Notes under the pieces: model-generated
Database searches by the model: none
Seen by the model: only the letters and a program-made list of their open reading frames with translations
What the model was told of the DNA's origin: nothing
Shown here: positions 1-9,059 of the stretch, piece after piece
How positions within the stretch are numbered: position 1 is the first letter of the stretch
Layout of the letters: each line of letters starts with the position of its first letter
Assembly (NCBI GenBank): GCA_049724395.1
Contig: JAUGWO010000176.1
Span: forward strand, 1-60,157
Direction of reading: 5' to 3'
Source: Spongospora subterranea f. sp. subterranea
Taxonomy: Eukaryota; Endomyxa: Phytomyxea; Phytomyxea; Plasmodiophorida
Length of the DNA: 60,157 nt
Translations under genes and position numbers: made by a program

Positions 1-77
1 CAATTCAATTTTGTCGTTTAAACTATCCATCTGAACAAAACAAATGATTGTGAAGACTCGGTCGATCCATCAATGTC

Positions 78-265
78 CTTGTGACTAACGGTGACACGTA
101 ATCCGCTGACATGACGTGGGTATGGACTTGTGACTAAACGGTGACACGTAATCCGCTGACATGACGTGGGTATGGCCTTGTGATTAAACGGTGACACGTA
201 ATCTGCTGACATGACGTGGGTATGGCCTTGTGACTAACGGTGACACATAATCCGCTGACATGACG
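78..265. repeat. Tandem repeat, 49-50 bp unit, about 3.8 copies
   Basis: Four successive units begin CTTGTGACTAA and run through GTAATCCGCTGACATGACG. They differ at only a few bases. Small reading frames across it on the minus strand simply read through the repeat, and I do not treat them as genes. Confidence 0.9.
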
Positions 266-711
266 GCTTATTCTTTTCAGGTTCGCGCACTTGAAGTTCG
301 CCTTCGCGGATGAATACATTTTTGATCGAAAATTGATCGAAACTGTGCGCAGCCCGTATTTGGATACACTGAGCAAAACACTGTCTTACACTACATAGCC
401 TGAGCAAATTGAATGATAGATGAGATAAGTTCGAAACCCAGCAAAACTAGTTTTTTCACCAGAAACCTACTCCTCGACGCAAAAAGTGGAAACACGACAT
501 TCTGATGAAAAACCTTAACGAAAAAGGTTGTTGAAATGAAAAACCTAAAACCGAATTTCAGTTTCCCGAAAAGTAGGTTTTTGCCAGCCTTGTACAGTGG
601 CGATCACCTTAAACCGACAATTTCAAACCCTAGTCTCAATCTATTTGAAAATCACATGTACACTTAAGTATATATAATAATTCATAGGTCGTTTAATATG
701 GGTAGGTACGT
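266..711. other. No gene seen
   Basis: AT-leaning sequence between the tandem repeat and the inverted repeat. I see no long open frame, splice-signal pattern, RNA gene or terminal repeat here. Confidence 0.5.
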
Positions 712-746
712 TGAATTCACTGGCTTGATTCACTGGCCGGTGAATT

Positions 747-872
747 CAATATCTTGGTATGAGCAGTGAATTCACTGGCTTGATTCACTGGCTTGACGCA
801 TTCACTGGCTTGACGCATTTATCTGAGCCAGTGAATCAAGCCAGTGAATTCACTGCTCATACCAAGATATTG
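747..872. repeat. Perfect 47-bp inverted repeat (hairpin)
   Basis: Bases 747-793 are the exact reverse complement of 826-872, separated by a 32-base spacer. The arms are built from the words TTCACTGGCTTGA and TGAATTCA. A further partial copy of the same words lies just upstream at about 712-738, and the spacer repeats GACGCATT. A perfect stem of this length implies a recent origin or ongoing correction between the arms. An open frame across it (759-1010) comes from the repeat and is not credited as a gene. Confidence 0.9.
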
Positions 873-1408
873 AAATCACTGGCTTACTTCGCTGGCCAGA
901 TTAACCTATCGGATCAATCGGGACCTTCGCAAGCTCAAGAAGAGAATTTGAGGATTTGCGTTGGAGAAATTTTTTCATTTATTCCTTCAGCATCACAAGC
1001 AGGCCGTTAGTGACATTAGAACGTCGTTGAGCGTACACAGTTTATGGTTACCGGTACACCCTTTCTAGGACAAAAACCCTCCTTTGTTCATCATTGGATA
1101 TTACCGGCGACCTCAATATGCACAAGATGCTCATCCAGTGCAACTGTACTATGTACTATTTCGATCGGCCTGTTTAGTTGAATTGGGTTCTTTGCTTCCC
1201 ATCGTAATTGTATTTTCGTGCTCAATGCGGGGAACAAAAAGTCGAAAGGTGTGGGATATTCACGAGTTCAACAACAAGCAGTTCGAATTCTTTCCACCTG
1301 ATGCAGATCAGCATCTACCCGATGCTGATAAAGTTCCGTTTGCTATCAATGGCAACTGTTGTTACCGGTTTGAGTCAATGTCTGTCAAACCCAACCTAAT
1401 GTCCCGGT
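873..1408. other. Unassigned sequence with one weak open frame
   Basis: A 136-residue plus-strand frame (1084-1494) runs antisense into the end of the HTH gene. It has no recognisable domain and low-complexity neighbours, so I do not call it a gene. Nothing else is evident. Confidence 0.35.
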
Positions 1409-2085
1409 TCAGCCACTGGCAATGGCGTTGTACTCGATCGAATTATGTTCCTGTTGGGGAAAACCCGAAAGGAATTTGGGAATGTTTGATATAGCTGGCT
1501 GACTCAGAACTTTACGCATCTTAAACTCTTGTTTTGCCCATTCAGCAATCTTCTTCTGCGTCATTTTGGGATTTTCAAGGGATTTCTGGCGAATATTCAG
1601 GCATTGGGCCATTGTCAGATTGCCGGAGTTAGCAGCGATAACTTTAGACTCTTTGATGACAGTGCTGATAGTAGCCTGACTCAGTTGATCCAGCTTAAAT
1701 TCTCTTCTTGCCATCTCAGCCACTTTTGCTTGCGACATTTTAGGATTGGCCTGATGAATTTCCAAAACACGAGCCCGTTTAGAGGGTGACAGTTTCCCTT
1801 TATGCGACACCTTAGACGCGCGTACAGGAATAACACAAGCGACAGCTTGCTGACACTTTTCTGATTTTGAGCACCAGACTCGCTGACCATATCCTTCCTC
1901 ATCCTTGCCATAGGGAGTCCCGCAAAAGCGATGGACGCCCCGATTACAATCTGGACACCTGGCTCATTTAAAGACTCAGTGATGAGAATGCTATCAAAGA
2001 AACAATGTTCATACCGATGAGAACCGGATCCGCTTAACGGCTCGTTGCAGACAGGGCAAAGTTCCATTGTTGTTACCTCAGGCAA
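1409..2085 (-). CDS. Zinc-finger plus tandem CENP-B/pogo-like HTH protein, frame broken once
   Basis: Likely a pogo/Tigger-type transposase N-terminus or a DNA-binding protein derived from one. The first part (start at 2085) has CPVC and a later cysteine. A second frame continues with a C-x2-C...H-x2-C...C cluster (CPDCNRGVHRFCG, then GYGQRVWC) and runs into two HTH units. HTH 1 contains RARVLEIHQANPKMSQAKVA; HTH 2 contains SLENPKMTQKKIAEWAKQEF. The NPKMSQ/NPKMTQ-KxAEWA pattern is that of CENP-B-type N-terminal HTHs. The join between the two frames near 1965 looks like a frameshift rather than an intron. No DDE catalytic domain follows; the frame stops at 1409. Either a truncated transposon or a small regulatory gene. 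Confidence 0.5.
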
Positions 2086-2117
2086 TGACGTGACCCAATG
2101 TCAGGTTCAGTCTGCTT

Positions 2118-2262
2118 CTGCGCATTCATGATAATTGCGTGACGGCAAATTCATGATAGTTGCGTGACGGCGCATTGTTGTTTTGCGTACGCAGTATTAG
2201 TTTGCTAATAACGCTCGCTTATAACTTATACGAACCTTGTCTACCGACAGTATAAGTTATAA
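2118..2262. repeat. Direct repeat and 13-bp inverted repeat upstream of the HTH gene
   Basis: A roughly 25-bp word containing ATTCATGATA and TTGCGTGACGG occurs twice at about 2123-2170. TTATAACTTATAC at 2219-2231 is perfectly mirrored by GTATAAGTTATAA at 2250-2262 with an 18-base loop. This could be a promoter palindrome of the minus-strand HTH gene or a transposon end; I cannot tell. Confidence 0.6.
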
Positions 2263-2879
2263 GAGAGTCTACTGTACAGTAAGTACTCGTATTAATCTTT
2301 TACTTTTTCTCTCAACTTTACTGCGTAAAATGTCAGTCAATATTGGGAACTGGAAAAATCAAAAACTATAGAAACTTTGAGCTCTACAAGATCTACCGAT
2401 CTATAGACAAAATTATATTTGGCCCAATCTTCTTAGGGCTCGTCTGGATGCCGGCGCAATAAATGATCGCAATAAACCGTAACCATGATATTGCTACTGC
2501 GTTATTGTGATACATCGGATCCGTTAAGGAAACCGGATTTGGGAACAGACCACGTCCGAATGGCAGTGTTGAGCCCTGGAACAAGCCCGTCGGGAACTCG
2601 GTGGTGTGAGTATGAAGTTATCACGATATTGAACGCTATGTGACCCGTCTGGCAACCGCAATATTTTTTGCGCGCCTTTTTCAAATGGAAAATCAACACG
2701 TTCGTGGTCTGGTGCTCTCCAAGCGAAGGTATGGTATACAAATGTACGCGGGTTCTTATGGGTTGGGTAATTTTGTGTACTATCAGGTTTACTCTACTTC
2801 CGCCTGGCCGCTACAGGTAGCTTGGGATTCCACTGAAGGAACCTCTTAGACCAGATCCAAGCGAAGGCAGATTGCAATC

Positions 2880-3430
2880 ATGGCAGTTGCCAAGTGGTCA
2901 TCTGACCGAATTCTGTATAAAGTGCCCTATCATACGTCCGTAAGGACTGGACGTGCATGGGTGCAGGAAGTAATTCATGGCGACAGTCATAGAATCAACG
3001 ACATGTTCCGAATGTCGCTCCCGGTGTTCCAGGCTCTTGTGAGGGAGGTAAGGGAAATAGGACTTTCTGACACAAAATGTGTCGCTGTGGAAGAGCAGCT
3101 GGCCATATTTCTCTACTTTTCCGGCCAGAGAGCAATCAGCCGCAACATGCAGGAGCAGTTTCAACATTCTGGGGAGACGATAACAAGGTATGCTCTAACC
3201 AGTTCCGGATATATATTTTCTTAACATCTAATCCACAGGCACCTCATGTCAATGGTCCATGCTTTAAAGCGTTTAGCATCAAAGTTCATTCACCTACCAG
3301 ACGCGGATTCATACCAGACGCCCAGAAGAATACGTTCTTCAGAAAAGTATTTCCCATACTTTCAATACTGTCGTGTATCACTGGATGGCACACATTTACT
3401 TATATATTTGCCTCAAAGCGAATGTGCGTC
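2880..3430 (+). pseudogene. PIF/Harbinger transposase, N-terminal part, truncated
   Basis: Exon 1 (2880 to about 3188) carries the N-terminal helical domain typical of HARBI1-like transposases: MFRMSLPVFQALVREV, then VAVEEQLAIFLYFSGQRA and QFQHSGETITR. An intron of about 50 bases (GTATGC to CACAG) joins to an exon from about 3239 with LKRLASKFIHLP and KYFPYFQYCRVSLDGTHL, the first Asp of the DDE triad. Homology stops about 10 residues later where GGATCCGG-rich sequence starts. The remaining two catalytic acids are missing, so it cannot be active alone. The break coincides with the hAT element downstream, suggesting insertion of one DNA transposon into another. Confidence 0.85.
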
Positions 3431-3560
3431 AAGCCGAGGGTCCGATCGGATCCGGATACTATCCGGTATCCGGTATCCGAGAAGTGCCCCGGATCGGATC
3501 TCGGATTTGACCCTGTATCCGATCCGAGTATCCGACGATCATATATACACTTTGAATGTC
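3431..3560. repeat. Palindromic GGATCCGGATAC subterminal repeats
   Basis: This stretch is packed with overlapping, inverted copies of GGATCCGGATA and TATCCGG. It starts exactly where Harbinger homology ends and precedes the hAT transposase. hAT elements often carry such subterminal repeat clusters as transposase-binding sites, so this is probably the left end of the hAT element. I found no matching right end. Confidence 0.55.
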
Positions 3561-3635
3561 CGTCTTTTCGTTTTATTTTGAGTTCCTAAATTAATTTACT
3601 TTTATTGTGAAAATAAGAGGAACTCAAAGAAAAGA

Positions 3636-4560
3636 ATGGCGTACGATCCTGTTGTCGCCCGCAACTCTCAATCGTCCGCGTACTCGTTCCGCCGAACTAT
3701 CTGTTCCAGTCGCCCACAGCGATCACGCCCTTCCACTGGAGGCAACCCGGCGGGCCCGTCTTCTGGCACAGAATCAGAGGAGACTTATGTCGAAGACGTG
3801 GTTGATGTAATTTCTGATCCGATTTTATCAGCAAGATCTGGTACTTCCGAAAATAACCTTGATCCTCCAAGTGGCTCCAAGAATAACATTCAACAACCAC
3901 AAGGAACGGTTCATCAGCATATATCTCGCTGCGATAGCGACGGTAATATACGTTTTTCCTGTAACTATTGCAAGAAACAATGGATATTTACAGAGGAGGA
4001 GTTTAAAAGACGTGGATCCAGCACGAGTAATCAGTTGAAGCATGTGCGAACTGTGCATTCCAGACATTTCAATGGAAATACAGCAGTCGGCCCCATGGAT
4101 CGTTACATTGCAACCACGTCTGAGATAGAAAAGCGACTCGCTACGAATGTTCATATTTCTGATGATTTAATTCGCGAAGGGATTAAAAATTTTGTCATGG
4201 CCGAGATGGAACCGTTTACTTTGGTGGAATCAGAATCATTTCTTACTCATCTCAAACTGTGCATCAAGTGTAAACGAGAGAATGTCTTTATCTCAAAAGC
4301 TGATGCGCTTAAAAACGGGGTCATGAAACGAACGCTAAAGATGAAGGAAGACCTAAAGAAGAGTTTCTCCAATGCCAGTTCAGCCGTCCATCTTTGCCTC
4401 GACATGTGGACGTCGCCCAACATTCTCGTTCCAGGCAGTAACTGCCGATTGGAATCTGGTGGAACGATTGTTAACATTTCAGGATACCACCGATCATACC
4501 GGGGCCGGAATGGCGGCTTTAGTATTCACAGTGCAGGGATAACATTTTATTGAAATATGC
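3636..4560 (+). pseudogene. hAT transposase with BED zinc finger, frameshifted
   Basis: Residues about 100-150 form a BED finger: FSCNYCKKQW followed by QLKHVRTVHSRHF, giving C-x2-C and H-x4-H. Next comes FVMAEMEPFTLVESESF and then VHLCLDMWTSPN, the hAT motif around the first catalytic Asp. After about 4425 the hAT sequence continues in another forward frame (FQAVTADWNLVERLL, then TTDHTGAGMAALVF) before a stop, so there is at least one frameshift. The C-terminal hAT dimerisation region is not seen. A degraded DNA transposon. Confidence 0.85.
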
Positions 4561-5311
4561 TTCTGAATGGCATGCAATTCATGTCATCAACCCTGGCCAA
4601 TTTCTGGCGTTGAGCAGGAACGTTCAGCAAACTACTTCTCTGGAAGATCATGCTGCTAGCATGATTGCCAGCCTAGTGCAACAGAAGGCTCTGCCTGCTC
4701 ATTTTCGAAACGTGCCGCTTCAAATTTCCAAAGCGTTGCTGCTGATGTTCGAAGCCACAGAGGACTTGCAGAGGGAAATGGACGACATTGTTAAGCAATT
4801 AAGAAATGCGGGCTTGGAAAGTCTGGGTTCGAGGCTTTTGCAGATAATGTAGAAATTACGTTCCGCCGCAGATGCCACCATCGATCAGGTCGACAATGAT
4901 TCCGCAAATAGCATTGTGGCTCCCTCATCTGCAGGTCCGGAAGGGCAGCGGCCTGCGAAACGCGCTCGTCCAAGCGAGCAGTTTTTTGATGTCGTCGATC
5001 GGAAAAACCTGCGCAAGGCAAAGTCCACCGCGGCGAAGCTGGCCATCGTTCGGGCTATCAACGAGGCCTGTGCAACAGCTGCAGAATCCCGCCTGAGATT
5101 TTGCCCGGCGTTGAAAACGGTTTTTTATTCAGTGGCCGGCCCGATCATGCGGTGCCTGATCGATCACTGCTCCGGCGACGACGCTGCATTTTCCCTGAGA
5201 TGGGGGTCGAACTTCTCGCACAGCGACTGGGGGCGAACGAGGTGCCCCGGACCAAATCCCGACGATCGCTGCGGCGTCTCCACCAATAAACTGCCGTCGC
5301 CTTCTCAGTAA
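4550..5311 (+). CDS. Hypothetical helical, nuclear-looking protein with one in-frame stop
   Basis: Two open stretches in one frame (4550-4852 and 4853-5311) are separated by a single TAG. The first is helix-rich (LQISKALLLMFEATEDLQRE, then DDIVKQLRNAGLESLGSRLL). The second has a basic nuclear-localisation-like RPAKRARP and a helix KAKSTAAKLAIVRAINEACA. I recognise no family. It directly follows the hAT fragment and could be its cargo or a separate gene whose stop is removed by an unseen intron. Confidence 0.3.
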
Positions 5312-5368
5312 AATTGGGTGAACTTTTATTGGGTGAAAAATTGTGCGTGGCCGGTGTACGGGAATCTG

Positions 5369-8300
5369 GCGGAAAGTTGGTGAGTTAAGACGGCGCGCAC
5401 TGTATAACCGGGTTGAGCGACCTCAAACCGGCCCCAACCCGGCCTGGGTAAACCCTCAAAACAATCAACCCAAACCCGGTTGCTGAAAAAGGGCCAACCC
5501 AAAACCCAATTCTGCGGTTAGGGTTCCTCAAAAGAGCGGAGGCCTCTGGGCTCTGACTGCCATTATCAGGCCACCGCAGTTTTGAGTCGAACGCAGTTTG
5601 TCAGACAGATTTTCCGGTCGGCGATCGCAAGCCGTTACGGAGTCCGCAGAGAGGTGAAACTATCTGCGTACAGACAAGGGCTCAAGTATCGCCATACTGT
5701 ACTATCTGCGTAGGGATCAAGTATCGCCATACGTACTTGATTGGCCATTTTCTCAACGAGGATGTCCAAATTACTGTTTTCAGTGCTGTTCTTTCTGGTA
5801 GCATTGGGATCTGGTGCCTCAATCCAATGCCAAAAATCGCAAGTTGTTGAAGCCTTAGTTGAGGCAATCATTCAAAAGTTGGTAAAGAGAATTGTTTAAC
5901 AATTCAAATACTAATCGGAGTATTCAGAAAACAAACAGCTGTGGAATTGGCCAGCATTATTGATGTCAAGTCTATTGATGCTTCGATTTCCGTTAATGAA
6001 CAAATTCTTCATCGGTATTATTGGAGCAATTTTGGTGCAAACACTGATCGCTCCTACACCACTACTATTATCAATTTGGCACTTCTCTACGACCAGTAAA
6101 TTCGAATTGATTTTGATTCTGTTTGACCTTATGGTTATATCAATAGGACAAATGTCGCTGAGATTTTGATAGAGAAAGGGGTCAATCTGTTGATAAAGGA
6201 TAATCGTGGCAATACTGCATTGCATATCGCCTCCTGCGGTGGACAGTAATATATTCCTCAGTATGTATATCACATATTATCTGAAATCTTTATAGCAAAA
6301 CCGTCGTGAGTATGATTTTGAAAAAGTCGAAACCGCAGGATATTGACCAACGGAACCATGAAGGTTTAACTGCACTCCTTATGGCAGTTCACTATGAGAG
6401 GTTGGTCGTATATACTGTTTGAGGCTGATCCCTGTCAATAATTACTACTGGTTTTAGAGCCGATGTCGTTGAGGAGCTGTTGAAAAACTTCGCCAATCCT
6501 TTAATCGCTGATAAATATGGGGATACAGCACTGCACCTGGCAATAGATAAGGTCCGGCTTTTGGGTGCAGAGTTAATATTTAGGATAATTGATGCGGCGA
6601 GGAAATATACTATCAATACTTTGGGACAGAATGTGATGACGGACCCCTCTTCGTGTTCAATTCCAAACTTTGTTCAAGATGGCCGGTATATATTGTGAAC
6701 AGTCTTGTCATAATGATTAAAATTGCTGATTTGATCTCACAGGGACAGAGACGACATCTGTGAGGCGATGTCGGATTTCATCAATCTCAAGAACCGTCAA
6801 GGAATAACTCCTTTATGGATCGCTATTACAAATTCTCATTATTCTGTCGAAATTGTCGAATTGCTGTTAGAGAATGGAGCCGATCCCACGATTGTTGATG
6901 ATTATGGTATCACTGCACTGGACCACGCTATAATGAATAATCGGTAGATTGAACTGTTCAAATTGTTCATCTATCAAATAACTGATCGAGATCTCACAGA
7001 GGTGTTAATATTATTTCTGCAATAATTACTCCTGCGAGGCGACAAAATATACAGAATGTGATGACGGATCCCTCAGTATGGTCAAGTCCTAACATACGTC
7101 AAGATGGCCGGTATTTATTGTGAACAGGTGTCTCGGAAGGAATGATTGAAATCGTTGAAATGATCACAGGGGCAGAGTTATGACCCGTGAGTCGATGTTG
7201 AAATTCATCAATAGCATTAACCGTCGTGGAGAATCTGCTCTCTACCTCGCTATTAGCACTTCTGATTGTTCTGTCGAAACCCTCCAATATCTGTTAGATA
7301 ATGGAGCAGATCCCTGGATTGGTGATGATCGGGGGAACACTGCACTGGCAGTCGCATTAATGTATAAACGGTAAACTAAACTGTTCAAATTGTTCATTTA
7401 TCAAATTCCTGATCGAGATCTCATAGAGGTTTAAATTTTATTTCTCCAATACTTACTGCGGCGAGGCGACAAATTATGCAAAATATGGGACAGAATGTGA
7501 TGACGGACCCCTTTTCGTGTTCAAGTCCAAACTTGGTTCATGATGGACGGTATTTATTGTGAACAGGTGTGTCGGAATGATTGAAATTGCTGATTTGATC
7601 TCACAGGGACAGAGATATGATGTCGAAATTCATCAATTTCCAGAACCATCGTGGAATAACTGCTTTATTGATCGCTATTACAAAAGGTTGTTCCGTCGAA
7701 ATTGTCGAATTGCTGTTAGAAAATGGAGCCGATCCCAGCATTGGTGATGCTTTATTAATCGCTATTTCAAAGACTTGTTCTGTCAAAATTGTCGAATTGC
7801 TGTTAGAGAATGGAGCCGATCCCAGGAGTGTTGATAGTAATGGGAACACAGCACTTGGCCTCGCATCAATGTGTAAACGGTAAACTAAACTGTTCAAATT
7901 GTTCATTTTATCAAATAACTGATCGAGATCTCATAGAAATACCAATTTTATTTCTCCATTAATTACTGCGGCGAGGCAACAAATTATCAATAATCTGGGA
8001 CAGAATGTGATGACGGGTCCCTCAGTATGTTCAAGTTCAAACTTGGTTCAAGATGGCCGGTATTTTTTGTGAACAGGTGTGTCGGAAGTAATGATTGATA
8101 TCGGTGATTTCACAGGGACAGAGATATGATCCGTGAGTCGATGTTGGAATTCATCAATAACATGAACCCTCGTGGACATTCTGCTCTCCACATCGCTATT
8201 ATATTTCAAAGTTCTGTCGAAACCCTCAAAATTCTTTTAAAACATGATGCCGATCCCAGGATTCCTGATAATAATGGGAAGACGGCACTGGACCTCGCTA

Positions 8301-8460
8301 TACAGCAAAAACGGTATTCTGAACTGTTCACATTATTCATTTGTCAAAAAAAATGATTGAGATCTCACAGACATGAAGCGATCACTGAGATAGTCAAAGC
8401 GGTGATGAATTTGCCAAAGCTACATTTCTCCGAAATGGGATGAAACGTCTCTTGTATTCC
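5369..8460. repeat. Segmental duplication, copy 1 (partner at 13982-17865)
   Basis: From GCGGAAAGTTGGTGAG through the promoter, the whole ankyrin gene and about 100 bases past its stop, this block matches 13982-17865 closely in exons, introns and flanks alike. Shared promoter sequence includes AACCGGGTTGAGCGACCTCA. The match fades just before the mariner-like element at 8526. Confidence 0.9.
5762..8356 (+). CDS. Secreted ankyrin-repeat protein A (9 exons)
   Basis: A signal peptide (MSKLLFSVLFFLVALGSGA) is followed by ankyrin repeats, so a secreted or secretory-pathway binding protein is predicted. My exon model: 5762-5877, 5928-6095, 6147-6245, 6296-6400, 6458-6571 (end uncertain), 6749-6943, 7176-7370, 7613-7879, 8122-8356. 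Every junction is phase 2 and the sum is 1494 bases, 497 residues, without a stop. Repeats are easy to see: GVNLLIKDNRGNTALHIA, VEIVELLLENGADP, NGNTALGLASMCKR. Introns 1-4 are about 50 bases (the first has TACTAATC); later introns are 230-245 bases and share a conserved block. Exon 8 holds an extra 24-residue half unit. Target unknown. Confidence 0.75.
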
Positions 8461-8525
8461 TGTTGTCAATATCCGAATCTGTAACTGATTCAGGACAGTT
8501 CTGAATAAAAACCTGTACTGAAATA

Positions 8526-9022
8526 CTCCCTCTGGTCCGAAATAACTGCTACTTACGCATTTATTTGCGGGATTAACCGCAATTTTAGAGAAAAAAGATT
8601 GAAAGTTTGAGGAAAACGTTTTCGCATGCTTTATTTGTTAGAACCTCGGTCGATGTTTGCAGTAAATTGAATACAGATCAAGAGCGGGAAAGGAATGAAA
8701 GGAAACCAATGGCAATATGAGATAGCCCATATAGGAGATAGAGTATATGACTGATAACGATTCATGTGAGATACCTCATCATGGTTTACACCATTTTTTC
8801 TCATTCCAATGATTATCATGAATATGGGAAACGATGATCAAGTGTCCATCACCAATGAACACGACATGGCGCTTCAGCTGGTAAATATCTTAAGCGAAGC
8901 AAGCGCGAATAGGGCGACCAACCTGACGGAGGAACAAAGACGCTCAATATACGAGAAAGTGCTGACAAGGCTAAAAGGCAACCTTGATACGGTAAGTAGC
9001 AGTTAATTCGGACCAGAGGGAG
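8526..9022 (+). mobile_element. Stowaway/mariner-like element, internally deleted
   Basis: Terminal inverted repeats of 31 bp (8526-8556 and 8992-9022) match at all but one position and begin CTCCCTCTGGTCCGAAATAA. TA dinucleotides flank both ends (8524-8525, 9023-9024), the target duplication expected of Tc1/mariner. CTCCCTC...TCC ends are characteristic of plant Stowaway MITEs and their mariner parents. Inside, 8809-9006 encodes a 65-residue frame with ATNLTEEQRRSIYEKVLTRL, resembling the N-terminus of plant-type mariner transposases (LTxEQRxxIYExLL). The element is therefore a deletion derivative that kept the transposase start. Total 497 bp. Confidence 0.85.
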
Positions 9023-9059
9023 TACTAAGTATTTCAAACGTTGAGCGTTAATATCAGTT

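Noticed and set aside
1-280. CRISPR-like array
   Set aside because: Units are contiguous 50-bp copies with no unique spacers, and the genome is eukaryotic.
5960-6169. Membrane-like frame (LMLRFPLMNKFF) within the first ankyrin gene, also in copy 2
   Set aside because: It is a shifted reading of exon 2 and intron 2; the correct frame gives sequence that continues in phase into the ankyrin repeats.
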